From a virus: 39,888 bases of DNA. The notes under the pieces were generated by a model. That model was not told the origin of the DNA, ran no database searches, and was given only the letters and a program-made list of their open reading frames with translations. A program made the translations under genes and the position numbers. The stretch is taken from positions 1-39,888 of IMG/VR virus record IMGVR_UViG_3300028666_000063. The stretch is one strand, 5' to 3'. Of this stretch, positions 1 to 7,874 are shown piece by piece; positions within the stretch are counted from its first letter, which is position 1; the number at the start of each line of letters is the position of its first letter.

Positions 1-246
1 TCTTCGATGACGTATCGAATCATATTTATATCTGTGATGGGGATAGGTAACTTATCTTTAATGGCTTGTTCCCAGATAGGGATAACTGATCCAGAAGATG
101 CAAGAAGATTCCCACACCTACCGACTGACCCCCCGTAATATAAAGCTAGTTCCTCACCGATAGCCTTAGTAAAACCATAGAAGTTAATAGGTTTAACTGC
201 TTTGTCTGTTGAGATGAATAAGAATGGTGTTCGTAGTCTATGTAGT
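1..246. repeat. Terminal redundancy, left copy
   Basis: Bases 1-246 match 39643-39888 with a single mismatch (G at 127, T at 39769). The repeat lies inside an open reading frame that continues correctly when the ends are joined, so it reflects a circular or circularly permuted molecule, not a non-coding T7-type terminal repeat. The mismatch changes a Ser codon (TCA) here to a stop (TAA) in the right copy. Confidence 0.95.
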
Positions 247-533
247 TCCTTAAAAAGTTTCATTGTCTTTATGATATTGTTGCTAACGAAAGACTCCTGA
301 TTGTTCTGTCCAAGGTCAACGTGCTTATAGGCAGCACAATGAATCACATAGTCGTAAGGTTCTAACTCCACGTCTGTGAAGTCACCCAAGATAAATTCCA
401 CGTCTGGGAATAGCTTTTGACACTCGGCAACAGCCCACTCATTGCTATCTACAACCGTCACAGAGACGTTGTGTAGGGTTTTTATGAAGGCTCTGCCCAA
501 TGAACCCGCACCACCTGTAATTAATACTTTCAT
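1..533 (-). CDS. UDP-GlcNAc 4,6-dehydratase-like SDR protein (N-terminal part; continues at 39642)
   Basis: This is the N-terminal 177 codons of a CapD/PseB-type short-chain dehydrogenase. Joined across the contig ends it runs 533 to 1 and then 39642 to 39432, giving 247 residues. Visible motifs are the Rossmann glycine motif TGGAGSLG at residues 6-13, STDKAVKP, and the catalytic YxxxK in NFYGFTK. Family members oxidise and dehydrate UDP-GlcNAc to a 4-keto-6-deoxy sugar, the first step to amino-deoxy sugars. The start ATG overlaps the TGA of the upstream dehydratase (ATGA), implying translational coupling. At 247 residues it is shorter than PseB (about 330), so part of the substrate domain is reduced. 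The exact sugar product is inferred. Confidence 0.82.
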   Translation of the reverse strand, partial: MKVLITGGAGSLGRAFIKTLHNVSVTVVDSNEWAVAECQKLFPDVEFILGDFTDVELEPYDYVIHCAAYKHVDLGQNNQESFVSNNIIKTMKLFKELHRLRTPFLFISTDKAVKPINFYGFTKAIGEELALYYGGSVGRCGNLLASSGSVIPIWEQAIKDKLPIPITDINMIRYVIE

Positions 534-1510
534 AGATAATCCTCCTTACGTTCTAATGTCCAGTTGACTGTCTTTTCGAGACTATCTTGAAAGGTCTTTG
601 GATAGTGATAGCCACTCGAAATAAGTTTGCTTGAGTCAAGGGCGTAGCGCAGATCATGTCCTGGTCTTGAAGAGTGGAAGTCCACGATTCGATATCTAAG
701 TGGTTTCCCGATAATCTTAGCAACCCGTTGAGCAAGTTCCAGATTAGATAACTCTTCCAGTCCTGCGATGTTCCACTCATCGTATCCGTGATACCCCAAT
801 GTAATAATATGAAGAAGGGCATCACTAAGATTTCTGGCATGAATATAATATCGTGTACCTGACTTAGTTCCGTCTTTGTTGCCATGGATTGTTAGTTCCT
901 CTCCCCTTAAGACTGCGTTGATTATCTTACCCATAAACTTCTCAGGGTGTTGACGCTCTCCGATTATGTTCATAGTATGAGTTGTTATTACCGGTACTTT
1001 GTAAGTGTTCGAGTAAGCAATACCGATAGCTTCTTGTGCTGACTTACTGGCAGCGTATGGGTTACTAGGATGATGGTATTCAAACTCTTTAAAGTCTTTA
1101 CCCTCTGGTGCTGGGCCGTATACTTCATCAGTTGAGAAATTTACAAACATCTTTAAGTTCTTTTGGTCTCTAGCGTACTCAAGTATGTTAAGAGTACAGA
1201 TAACGTTGTTGATTACGAATGGTACTGGGTCGTCTATGCTTCTATCAACATGACTCTCTGCTGCTAGATGTAGGATATAGTCTACTTCCCCTATCTCTGC
1301 CTTAATCCCGAAAGGTACAGGTAGGTTAAGGTCAATGTCGTAGAACTTAAGTCTATGCTTATACTGTTCATAGGTATCTATGTCTCGTATATCTAGTGAG
1401 GCATAGCCCATCTTATCAAAGCCGATGATATCCCAATCGGTATTCTTGAGTAGGTGCTCAATTAGATGAGTAGCTACAAACCCCTTGGCCCCTGTGATAA
1501 TACATTTCAT
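530..1510 (-). CDS. dTDP-glucose 4,6-dehydratase-like protein (RmlB family)
   Basis: A 326-residue extended SDR enzyme. The N-terminal nucleotide-binding motif is TGAKGFVATHL (variant of GGAGFIGSHL). It is followed by AAESHVDRSID, the catalytic STDEVYG segment, YAASK (YxxxK) and the C-terminal SSRPGHDLRYALD signature typical of RmlB. The family converts a nucleotide-glucose to its 4-keto-6-deoxy form. The gene overlaps terminase by 4 nt (ATGA) at its start and the next dehydratase by 4 nt at its end, so it is part of the leftward operon. Substrate nucleotide (dTDP, CDP or GDP) cannot be fixed from sequence alone. Full length for the family, with all key residues present. Confidence 0.88.
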   Translation of the reverse strand: MKCIITGAKGFVATHLIEHLLKNTDWDIIGFDKMGYASLDIRDIDTYEQYKHRLKFYDIDLNLPVPFGIKAEIGEVDYILHLAAESHVDRSIDDPVPFVINNVICTLNILEYARDQKNLKMFVNFSTDEVYGPAPEGKDFKEFEYHHPSNPYAASKSAQEAIGIAYSNTYKVPVITTHTMNIIGERQHPEKFMGKIINAVLRGEELTIHGNKDGTKSGTRYYIHARNLSDALLHIITLGYHGYDEWNIAGLEELSNLELAQRVAKIIGKPLRYRIVDFHSSRPGHDLRYALDSSKLISSGYHYPKTFQDSLEKTVNWTLERKEDYL

Positions 1511-2985
1511 AGTGTAAACCCCCCTGTACTTCCTGCTCCTCCGAACAACTCTACACTTGGAATGTAGTATGTTTCATTCAGCTTCTCAGGCTTGTTAATT
1601 GCAAAATACTCTGTCATTGTTCTTGGATGTGATGTCCAGTCATGGATAGGGTTGACATTGGCAGATGTTGCCTGTGAACCCTCTTGTCTCTTTGGATAAC
1701 GAGCACTACGCATAGCCTCTAAGTACATTCTATTACGAGGAGTGTCATTTACTTCTATCCCCTCTTGTAGCATTAACTTAGTTGCTGTCTTACGAGACTC
1801 CAGATCATTGGACTTCGTGTTTGTTTGAACGTATATACCATACTTCTGTAATGCTTCTCTAGTAGACATCATGTCTGCTCTCTGATACGAACGCTTACTA
1901 ACGTCTGGATCTCCATAGTGAACAGCCTTTTTAAAGTCCTTAGTGGCATTAATAGCGTTAAGGTCTTCCTCTAAGTATTCAAAGGACGACTCTATTGGCT
2001 TACCAAATAACGGCATGAAAAACTGTATAGGTTTATCTGTCTTAATGAATGAATCAGCTAATCTTATCTTCCCATTCTCTGGATTAACTTGCCACATACC
2101 AATGGCCGTACCATCAAGCCCAAAGTCCCATGAGTCATACAATGGCCAGTCTGGGTTATATGGGTAGTCCCCTAACTTAGCGTGTTCTATCTCTGGATAT
2201 ACGAGACCAGTAAGTGAACCTTCCCAGTTGATGTCTAACTCTCTTGCAACTTCATCATTGGTACGTCTTGCCTTCTGTTCTTGATACCACTTGTCATCCT
2301 TTAGCGGATGCTTATCCCAATGAAGAGTAATAACTTTTACTAGCCCCGAGTTGCGTAAAGCCTTAGCATAAGATGGTTGGTCTGATGGTGTAGTAACTGC
2401 TATACGACAAGGTGTGGCGTCACCAGCAGCCTCCCATGAGCTCTGTTGGAAAGGCCAGAAGGCCATCTCGTCAAAGAATATAACATTATATCTACCAGCA
2501 CGTGAGAAGTTAGCGTTAGCCGACTCTCCCTGTATAACTGAACCAGTCTTTGAGTCTAATAACTTCATGTACAGCCTGTCCTTCTTAGCATCCCAGTCTG
2601 GTATAGGGAATGGATCAAACCTAATAAAGTATTCTATCTTAGGGAATAGTGACTTGAGAGTTCTGTCATCTACATAGTCCTCCTTACGAGAACCGAGTAA
2701 TGCTTGGAAACCCTCGTGATATTTAAAGAACCAATAGATAACACCTAGCGTTACCCATGACACACCCATATCACGAGACTTCTCAACGAATAAATCATAA
2801 CCACCACTAATAGCTGCCGCCAACTCTCTGGCGTATTCTTCTTGAAATGGATATAACTCAAAGTTTAAGTCCTTCCCCTTAGTACGGGGGTCAAAGGTCT
2901 TTAGTGATTTAATAAAGGCAACTACATCCTCCTTGTAGACTGTCTCAAGGCGCTCTCTACGTCTTTGTGCTAGAGCTTGGCCCAT
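1507..2985 (-). CDS. terL: Terminase large subunit
   Basis: A 492-residue packaging motor. The N-terminal ATPase shows a Walker A-like KSRDMGVSW (about residues 88-96) and Walker B IFFDEMAFW (about 169-177). The C-terminal RNase H-like nuclease shows acidic motifs in SWDFGLDGTAIG and HYGDPDVSKR. It cuts concatemeric DNA and pumps it through the portal. It overlaps the small subunit by 16 nt and has its own site AGGAGGATATAAAGAAATG. The C terminus overlaps the next gene by ATGA. Complete, no damage seen. Confidence 0.95.
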   Translation of the reverse strand: MGQALAQRRRERLETVYKEDVVAFIKSLKTFDPRTKGKDLNFELYPFQEEYARELAAAISGGYDLFVEKSRDMGVSWVTLGVIYWFFKYHEGFQALLGSRKEDYVDDRTLKSLFPKIEYFIRFDPFPIPDWDAKKDRLYMKLLDSKTGSVIQGESANANFSRAGRYNVIFFDEMAFWPFQQSSWEAAGDATPCRIAVTTPSDQPSYAKALRNSGLVKVITLHWDKHPLKDDKWYQEQKARRTNDEVARELDINWEGSLTGLVYPEIEHAKLGDYPYNPDWPLYDSWDFGLDGTAIGMWQVNPENGKIRLADSFIKTDKPIQFFMPLFGKPIESSFEYLEEDLNAINATKDFKKAVHYGDPDVSKRSYQRADMMSTREALQKYGIYVQTNTKSNDLESRKTATKLMLQEGIEVNDTPRNRMYLEAMRSARYPKRQEGSQATSANVNPIHDWTSHPRTMTEYFAINKPEKLNETYYIPSVELFGGAGSTGGFTL

Positions 2986-3410
2986 TTCTTTATATCCTCC
3001 ACACTCTTGCCACTAGACACACTTAAAACGTCTAATGCCTCCTCTAGTTCTTGCTCAGGCGTTATCTCATAGTAATTGTTCTGTGTGTTCTGTACTACTA
3101 ATGGACTGTCTTGGTATAGGTTAAGCATCTTTAAGAGTGTTTGCTGATGTATCGCAGAACCATCTTTTGCTTGTTCCACCATCTTAGATACTATCTTAGG
3201 AATAGCTGAATAAATCAGAGCCTGTGAACCATTGAATAAAGCCCCTACAAAGTCTTTACTCTTTAGGGCATCGTAATAGACGCTACGATCTACCTTAGCA
3301 GCCTCACATAAAGCTGTTACAGTTTCATATTGTCCACTCTCCATACATTCTAATAGACTTTGACGTTGTGGTGTAATGTTGGCAATTGTTGGTGTTATAT
3401 CAGTAGTTAT
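2970..3410 (-). CDS. terS: Terminase small subunit, probable AUA start
   Basis: A DNA-recognition subunit placed directly before terL. The first ATG (3344) would remove the first helix of the helix-turn-helix and has no ribosome site. A strong site AGGAGGG at 3424-3418 lies 8 nt before an in-frame ATA at 3410. Translation from there gives 146 residues beginning M-TTDITPTIANITPQRQSLL and restores a full HTH (SLLECMESGQYETVTALCEAAKV). The frame is closed by TAG at 3425-3423 and has no ATG, GTG or TTG in between. The C terminus is a helical oligomerisation region. Identity rests on position and HTH pattern. A sequence error at the start codon is the alternative. Confidence 0.75.
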   Translation of the reverse strand: MTTDITPTIANITPQRQSLLECMESGQYETVTALCEAAKVDRSVYYDALKSKDFVGALFNGSQALIYSAIPKIVSKMVEQAKDGSAIHQQTLLKMLNLYQDSPLVVQNTQNNYYEITPEQELEEALDVLSVSSGKSVEDIKKWAKL

Positions 3411-3456
3411 ATCTATTCCCTCCTACTATCATACCTATTCCTATTTTAGAACAATG

Positions 3457-3744
3457 TCAACTCTTTTTGTACACCTCATTTAGTACACCATAAAACAAGT
3501 AGCTCTCTGCCAGTCCTCTTATATCACTCTCTGGCAATTCAGGGTACTTAACATGACACAATTCATGGACAATATCTAACTCAGTCAATCGTCTATCGTG
3601 ATATATTATATTGTTTGATATTCCTACTAATCTATATGGTCTATTATACGCACAGACTACTTGATCCTTTGATATGTATTCAAAGGTTATCTTGTCTTTG
3701 ATGTTTAGTTTCTTACACCATTTTTTTAGATAATAATGTTTCAT
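3457..3744 (-). CDS. Small HExxH metallopeptidase-like protein
   Basis: A 95-residue protein with a zinc-protease signature, IVHELCHVKYPELPE (HELCH, residues about 66-70), preceded by beta strands as in SprT or ImmA/IrrE-like minimal metallopeptidases. The start chosen is MKHYYLKKW at 3744, whose ATG overlaps the TGA of the preceding 62-residue gene (ATGA). A longer reading from 3786 has no better ribosome site. No signal peptide, so it acts in the cytoplasm. It lies between helicase and terminase. Substrate unknown; could be a degenerate, non-catalytic member. Confidence 0.6.
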   Translation of the reverse strand: MKHYYLKKWCKKLNIKDKITFEYISKDQVVCAYNRPYRLVGISNNIIYHDRRLTELDIVHELCHVKYPELPESDIRGLAESYLFYGVLNEVYKKS

Positions 3745-3929
3745 ATCAACTTCTTGATTAGTTCTAATCTCTTCTTGGCGCACCATGCAATAGCGTTGGT
3801 GTAAATCTCACGCATTTCCTCATCACTGGATTCTTTGGCGTACTTTCGGAATAGGGTGTCAAACTCCTCAAGTATCTCCAACCTGTCAGATAAATGGCAT
3901 TTAGAACTCCGAGATATCAGTGTGTCCAT
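3741..3929 (-). CDS. Unknown 62-residue helical protein
   Basis: It starts inside the helicase 3' end (29-nt overlap) after an excellent ribosome site, AAAGGAGGAACCAT-ATG. The protein is charged and mostly helical (LEILEEFDTLFRKYAKES, then AIAWCAKKRLELIKKLI). No family recognised. Coupled by ATGA to the following metallopeptidase-like gene. Confidence 0.65.
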   Translation of the reverse strand: MDTLISRSSKCHLSDRLEILEEFDTLFRKYAKESSDEEMREIYTNAIAWCAKKRLELIKKLI

Positions 3930-4794
3930 ATGGTTCCTCCTTTAGGTAATTATTTTCATCTAACCTATACTGACAGCCTGTTAGAATACCTCTACGCCTG
4001 TTCTTTCTAATACGGACTTTCATTACCTTCTGTTCTTCCTCGTTGGGGGTGTCCATGTTCCTCCAAATCATCAGTACCATGTCGGCGTCTTGTGAGATTC
4101 CAGAAGAGTCTTTTAGATCCTCAAGGGTTGGTATCTTACTCGGTGCTCCTGTCTTTCTGATATGTGAGATTAAAACTATCGGCATATCGTATTTTCTGGC
4201 CATTAGTTTTATCTCTCTAACTATGTGTCCTATCTCGTTTGCTTGATTATCGCTTCCCTTAGCAAAGAAGTGTAAGTGGTCCACAAAGACAGCAGCATAA
4301 TGCTGCTCCTTGGCTTTTTTTATTGAGTAGTCGAGTGTCGGTAGGGTTACGTTCGTTCCGTGATAGTAGTAGATCGGTAGTTCACTAACAACAAGTTCTC
4401 CACCAAACGCTTGTGACATTCTAAGAAACCTACTTGTAGTGTCAACCTCAGGCATTTCAAGGGTAAAGAATAAGCATTTCTTGTTATCAAGCGCCATGTT
4501 CAGCATAATCGAGGCAGCGAACAGAGATTTGCCTTGACCAGTACCACCAGCTAGGATAATGAGTTCCCCGTTAGCAAACCCACCAGTGGCTTTATCAAGG
4601 TCAGGATAGCCGGTAGAGATACCTTCGTTCCAGTCTGGGTGCTCCTCTCGCTTAACCGCTTCGGCTACTGTTTCCCCTATGTGAACAAAATCAAACTCGG
4701 GCTGCTCGTTTTTAAGTGAGGTTAAGTCTAAGTCACTCACTAACTGTTTAAGTAACTCGACCTTGGCTTCTTCTGTTAGGTTGTTAAGGTTCAT
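3901..4794 (-). CDS. DnaB-like replicative helicase / RecA-fold ATPase
   Basis: 297 residues, matching the C-terminal ATPase half of DnaB. After a short helical N terminus, the linker PDWNEGISTGYPDLDKATGG leads to Walker A GGTGQGKS (about residues 83-90), Walker B AVFVDHLHF (about 168-176), and the DnaB signature SRGEI-like segment LEDLKDSSGISQDADMVLMI. The large DnaB N-terminal primase-interaction domain is absent, so loading probably depends on the upstream initiator. The start ATG overlaps the initiator stop (ATGA). With no phage polymerase in the genome it presumably works with the host replisome. Confidence 0.88.
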   Translation of the reverse strand: MNLNNLTEEAKVELLKQLVSDLDLTSLKNEQPEFDFVHIGETVAEAVKREEHPDWNEGISTGYPDLDKATGGFANGELIILAGGTGQGKSLFAASIMLNMALDNKKCLFFTLEMPEVDTTSRFLRMSQAFGGELVVSELPIYYYHGTNVTLPTLDYSIKKAKEQHYAAVFVDHLHFFAKGSDNQANEIGHIVREIKLMARKYDMPIVLISHIRKTGAPSKIPTLEDLKDSSGISQDADMVLMIWRNMDTPNEEEQKVMKVRIRKNRRRGILTGCQYRLDENNYLKEEPYGHTDISEF

Positions 4795-5435
4795 TCCTCC
4801 CCCATTCTTTTAACCTTGCCTTCGTTTACGTTCTTTCTAATCCAGCGCATCCATTTAAGTATAGTTACTGGCTGACCTTTAGCCGTGTACCATTCAACAC
4901 ACTCTAGCGTATCAGCTTTTAATGAGTAGTCTCGATATATTTCATCGGCATAGGTTGCTAGTCCATCGGTTGGTTCTACTCCCAACGTTTTCGCAATCAA
5001 TTTCGTTCTTTCTGAAAAATCACTACTAGTATTGTTTACATGTATATCATTCTTAGTTATAGTGTCGTTTCTGTGTCGTTTTTGTTTCGTTTTCTGTGTC
5101 GTTTCTTGGTCTGCCTTATAGGTATCCCAGTCCTGATATTTGGCGTAGTTAAGCACTTTTACAACAAAGCCACGTGTCGTTTTTCGTGTCGTCAACATTT
5201 GCTCTTTTTTTGACCACCTTATAAAACCATCGACTTGACTACGAGTCGTGTTGGTTGATTCTTCTATCTCTCTATATGTCATAAGGTTCTCTCCACGAGA
5301 AAATAGTTTGTTGTCTGTATGGTTTGCACGATTAACAACATAAAACCATATCTTAAACCACTCGGCTGGTTTTAGGCAGAATACCTCACTCTCGGTTGTC
5401 TGGCGAGCCCAGACTGTTGCCCCCCGATGAGTCAT
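4791..5435 (-). CDS. Replication initiator / helicase-loader-like protein
   Basis: 214 residues. The N-terminal half has a winged-helix pattern found in phage replisome organisers (LMTYREIEESTNTTRSQVDGFIRW, then the wing TTRKTTRGFVVKVLNYAKYQDWDTY). A charged Thr/Lys linker (about residues 110-135) and a C-terminal helical domain follow. This layout (wHTH, linker, helicase-binding domain, then a DnaB-like gene in a 4-nt overlap) is that of phage O/DnaD-type initiators. Binding site unknown; the AT-rich divergent region just upstream is the natural candidate. Confidence 0.72.
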   Translation of the reverse strand: MTHRGATVWARQTTESEVFCLKPAEWFKIWFYVVNRANHTDNKLFSRGENLMTYREIEESTNTTRSQVDGFIRWSKKEQMLTTRKTTRGFVVKVLNYAKYQDWDTYKADQETTQKTKQKRHRNDTITKNDIHVNNTSSDFSERTKLIAKTLGVEPTDGLATYADEIYRDYSLKADTLECVEWYTAKGQPVTILKWMRWIRKNVNEGKVKRMGEE

Positions 5436-5614
5436 TATTTACCTTCTTGATCGTAGGTGATGTCTGGATGACTTAGACTGTAATATAGGATCTCACCATC
5501 CCATTTGGTGAAAGCTATCTTGTGCGGTACAAGTGCTATACACAATTCTTTATGTATTTTGGCAATGTCCTCTTCTGCTATCGAAGAGGAAACACATTTA
5601 TGTTCCCAGACCAT
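5435..5614 (-). CDS. Unknown 59-residue protein, first gene of the leftward operon
   Basis: An ORF of 59 residues starting MVWEHKCVSSSIAEEDIAKI, preceded by AAGAAGGGAGTAAAA-ATG. Its stop TAA overlaps the ATG of the initiator gene (TAATG). It has Cys at 7 and 27 and several aromatic residues, but no known domain. Position and coupling argue that it is real and co-expressed with the replication genes. Confidence 0.65.
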   Translation of the reverse strand: MVWEHKCVSSSIAEEDIAKIHKELCIALVPHKIAFTKWDGEILYYSLSHPDITYDQEGK

Positions 5615-5705
5615 TTTTACTCCCTTCTTTTATTAACTTATTACAGCCGGCGAGTTGAAGGGAGTACCAACATCCTCGCCAACTATAATAAATCAATAAC
5701 TGTTA

Positions 5706-5718
5706 CTTTATATATACG
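5706..5718 (-). promoter_or_regulatory. Late-type promoter element CGTATATATAAAG (site A)
   Basis: Leftward element about 92 bp before the first gene of the left arm. It shares the CGTATATATAA core with sites at 29860, 35344 and 38089. No TTGACA-like box is found 17 bp upstream. It would drive replication, terminase, sugar and sigma genes. Confidence 0.6.
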
Positions 5719-5842
5719 CAAAAGCCTCAGCTTTTCAGCTGCGGTCAGTCCCCTCTCGATGTGATTGTTCCCTCTCCATACCAATATTTTACTCCACTTA
5801 AAAACAAAATCAACAAGAAAGTTATCCACCGATATAAAATAC

Positions 5843-5872
5843 TTGACATATATATTATATCCATGATACAAT
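5843..5872 (+). promoter_or_regulatory. Rightward sigma-70-like early promoter
   Basis: TTGACA at 5843-5848, 18-bp spacer, TACAAT at 5867-5872, with an extended -10 TG at 5864-5865. Predicted start is near 5879. It would be read by host RNA polymerase and drive the early arm. The leader to 5963 can fold (GAGGAA 5882-5887 with TTCCTC 5937-5942; GTCCGG 5895-5900 with CCAGAC 5913-5918) before the AAAAGGAG ribosome site. Confidence 0.8.
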
Positions 5873-5963
5873 CTTGGTAACGAGGAAAAACACAGTCCGG
5901 TTTTAAGGGAAGCCAGACACTAAAAGCTAAAAACCCTTCCTCTACCTAATAAAAGGAGAAAAA

Positions 5964-6122
5964 ATGTTAAGCAAACACACCAAAGAAGTAATCCGCAAAA
6001 GGCAAGTTTCCCGTTCGTGGAAGCAAGTTAAGGCAGCTATGATAACGGCGCTGGTGATGGTTATCGTCTTTATCGGATACTTTGTAATATTAGATCAGTT
6101 ACTTAAAGCGAAAGGATTATAA
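5964..6122 (+). CDS. Small membrane protein, first early gene
   Basis: 52 residues after AAAAGGAGAAAAA-ATG. The N terminus is strongly basic (SKHTKEVIRKRQVSRSWK) and is followed by one transmembrane helix (about residues 25-45) and a short KAKGL tail. No family recognised. As the first early product at the membrane it could serve in takeover or exclusion, which is speculation. Ends TAATG into the next gene. Confidence 0.72.
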   Translation: MLSKHTKEVIRKRQVSRSWKQVKAAMITALVMVIVFIGYFVILDQLLKAKGL

Positions 6123-6358
6123 TGGACGCCGGAGATATGTACGACCAAATCGAGTATTACTATGACGACATTCTTGAGGACTATCTATTCCCCAAAAATG
6201 CTAAAGACAACCCAGAAATCGAGGATACCGATTATATGACCGATTATATGGAAGACCCAGAGTTTCAAAAGTATGCCGAGGAGTGGGTAAGTAATCATTC
6301 AGCAGACCTAGGAGACATAGCCTATGACGCATGGAAGGAAGACGGAGATGGAAAATAA
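6122..6358 (+). CDS. Acidic 78-residue early protein
   Basis: Very acidic and Tyr-rich (MYDQIEYYYDDILEDYLF; DTDYMTDYMEDPEFQKYAEEW). Such small acidic early proteins often act as DNA mimics or bind host enzymes, but no specific family is visible. Start overlaps the preceding stop (TAATG). Confidence 0.7.
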   Translation: MDAGDMYDQIEYYYDDILEDYLFPKNAKDNPEIEDTDYMTDYMEDPEFQKYAEEWVSNHSADLGDIAYDAWKEDGDGK

Positions 6359-6506
6359 ACTGAACGGAATGTCCTTTGGGGTCAGAAATATTGACCCAGA
6401 CGAATGGAACGTCTTTAAATTTTACGCCGGTAGAGAGGGTAAGTTCGCCAACGAGAAAATGCTGGAACTAATTGAAGAATATAATAACCAAGAGAGGGCA
6501 AAGTAA
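6348..6506 (+). CDS. Unknown 52-residue early protein
   Basis: The start at 6348 follows AAGGAAGACGGAG and lies inside the end of the previous gene. An alternative ATG at 6324 adds 8 residues with a poorer site. Sequence GVRNIDPDEWNVFKFYAGREGKFANEKMLELIEEY resembles ribbon-helix-helix or Arc-like small regulators in pattern (strand, then two helices), not enough for a firm call. Confidence 0.6.
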   Translation: MENKLNGMSFGVRNIDPDEWNVFKFYAGREGKFANEKMLELIEEYNNQERAK

Positions 6507-6877
6507 TGCTAATAACAGTTAAAAGAACCAAACAAGTGGCACAGTTTGAACCACTAACAATCGAGCAGACAGTCGAGCTAGACGAATATGACCAGTCCAG
6601 GGTCAACACAGAGTCCATGCTTGCCGAGATAGACTACCAAATGGACGAGTACCTCCGAAGGCACTCAGAAGACGCAGGAGTAGGCCTTAGAAGGCTTGCA
6701 GAGCTATCGGTCTTGGTGGCTACGCAGAAGCCAATGTTAGTAGAGGACTTAGAGAACTTATCAGCTAAGGAGAGTATGTTCATCAATGAGGTTAAAAAGG
6801 CGTTGTATCGTACAGATGATTATAAGAATAGAAAAGTAACAGGCTCGGTTGAAAACCAGCAGAACAGGACAAAATAA
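6506..6877 (+). CDS. Unknown 123-residue early protein
   Basis: Coupled on both sides by TAATG. Mostly helical, with a charged middle (AEIDYQMDEYLRRHSEDAG) and a basic C terminus. Its position directly before the SSB-like gene suggests a DNA-metabolism role, but no motif supports one. Confidence 0.7.
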   Translation: MLITVKRTKQVAQFEPLTIEQTVELDEYDQSRVNTESMLAEIDYQMDEYLRRHSEDAGVGLRRLAELSVLVATQKPMLVEDLENLSAKESMFINEVKKALYRTDDYKNRKVTGSVENQQNRTK

Positions 6878-7263
6878 TGGAATTTGTAAAACTATCACAA
6901 TTAGTAGGATCAACATTCACAGTAACCAAGGTTTGGGGTTTAAAGTATAAGTGTTGGGATGACCTCAATAAGAAAATGCTCGTATCAGAGACCTTTGAAA
7001 AAGGATTTAAGAAGGAATACGAAGTTGACACCGACAAAGGTAAACTAGGGCTTTCAAAAGGTCAAATGGGTCAACTACTAGAAGTGGTTTCAGTTGATGG
7101 GTTAGCTTCGCTAGTAGGAAACTCTATCAAGGTAGGTTCAAACGGTAAGACTGGAATAGACAGCAGATATTATTTTGATCTAGTAGAACCCGTAAATTAT
7201 AAGGATGATGAGATGGGTAAAGATGCTCAAGACGACATCGACATCTCAGATATACCTTTTTAA
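6877..7263 (+). CDS. Single-stranded DNA-binding protein-like
   Basis: 128 residues. The body is compatible with an OB fold (alternating strands, for example STFTVTKVWGLKYKCW and NSIKVGSNGKTGIDSRYYFDLVEP). The last residues, DDIDISDIPF, match the acidic D-x-D-x-x-x-D-I-P-F tip by which SSBs bind host replication and repair proteins. It would coat DNA unwound by the phage helicase. Not closely like E. coli SSB in the core, so the call rests on the tail and overall pattern. Confidence 0.6.
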   Translation: MEFVKLSQLVGSTFTVTKVWGLKYKCWDDLNKKMLVSETFEKGFKKEYEVDTDKGKLGLSKGQMGQLLEVVSVDGLASLVGNSIKVGSNGKTGIDSRYYFDLVEPVNYKDDEMGKDAQDDIDISDIPF

Positions 7264-7272
7264 GGAGGAGTT

Positions 7273-7311
7273 ATGAAAGAACCATCCGTAGAGACAAAGG
7301 AGATGAAATGA
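7273..7311 (+). CDS. 12-residue leader peptide MKEPSVETKEMK
   Basis: A tiny ORF behind a near-perfect ribosome site (AAGGAGGAGTT-ATG). It contains the first copy of the repeated EPSVETK coding unit and ends ATGA, overlapping the start of the following gene. It could be a real micropeptide or a device that delivers ribosomes to the next gene. Confidence 0.5.
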   Translation: MKEPSVETKEMK

Positions 7312-7874
7312 GATTAGATTTATACGCAAATGTTGATACCGAGCAGATACTCAATGCTATCGGTTTGAAAGAGGAGTTTATTCCACGACTTAGGGGTGTC
7401 GGTATTGAGGACGGTAAAATACTGATTCATACCAGAACTGGTGGCGGGAACCGAGACAGTTATGACAGCCCTGCTGATGCGATAGAGGGCGAGTATGGGA
7501 TAGACCAATCCATTAAGGATTATGAAAAACCGACAAGCGATTATATCGTAAAGATGTCACAAAAAGAGCGTGATGAAGCTATTGCGGAGATGAAAGAAAG
7601 TAAAGAAAAAATGCTACAAGAGGCATTGTGGACTAACGAGTATATGACAAGAAACCCGTTCTACCTTTCTGACGAAGATGACGACTGGGACAGCACCTAC
7701 GCTAACTTCTGGTTCAAAATACCAGAAAAACTGACCAAGAAACTTTTAAAGCTGGAGAATAAAGAAGCTAAAGCGGTCTATGGCAATGCCAAAGATGCCA
7801 TCGGGTTAATATTTGGTGACAAAGAAGCCGTTAAAAATGTTAAGAAAAGACTTTCAAAACTGGAGCAAAAATGA
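7308..7874 (+). CDS. Unknown 188-residue phage protein
   Basis: Contains RGVGIEDGKILIHTRTGGGNRDSYDSP (about residues 29-55), a segment I associate with conserved phage proteins of unknown function, then an acidic/charged helical part (SQKERDEAIAEMKESKEKM) and a Lys-rich C terminus. Coupled to the 12-residue leader by ATGA and to the next gene by ATGA. No catalytic motif recognised. Confidence 0.72.
   Translation: MRLDLYANVDTEQILNAIGLKEEFIPRLRGVGIEDGKILIHTRTGGGNRDSYDSPADAIEGEYGIDQSIKDYEKPTSDYIVKMSQKERDEAIAEMKESKEKMLQEALWTNEYMTRNPFYLSDEDDDWDSTYANFWFKIPEKLTKKLLKLENKEAKAVYGNAKDAIGLIFGDKEAVKNVKKRLSKLEQK

Larger units (their letters stand above)
5641..5880. other. Divergent AT-rich control region, possible origin
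   Basis: Non-coding gap between the leftward and rightward arms. It holds the leftward CGTATATA element (5718-5706), the rightward sigma-70-like promoter (5843-5872), a DnaA-box-like TTATCCACC (5822-5830, one off TTATCCACA), long A/T tracts at 5785-5860, and an inverted repeat GGCGAG/CTCGCC at about 5648-5679 in the leftward leader. Adjacent replication genes make it a reasonable origin candidate, but no iterons are seen. Confidence 0.4.

Noticed and set aside
1-246. True T7-type direct terminal repeat
   Set aside because: The repeat lies mid-gene and joins a continuous frame, so circular permutation or assembly closure explains it better.
1830-1842. CGTATATACCATA on the plus strand inside terL as a promoter
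   Set aside because: It matches the late motif but is antisense in a coding gene with no rightward gene after it; one or two chance octamers are expected in 40 kb.
1507-3410. Integration module or temperate lifestyle
   Set aside because: No integrase, excisionase, repressor or att-like tRNA site found anywhere; the tRNA-like RNAs lack the 3' duplication expected of an att core.
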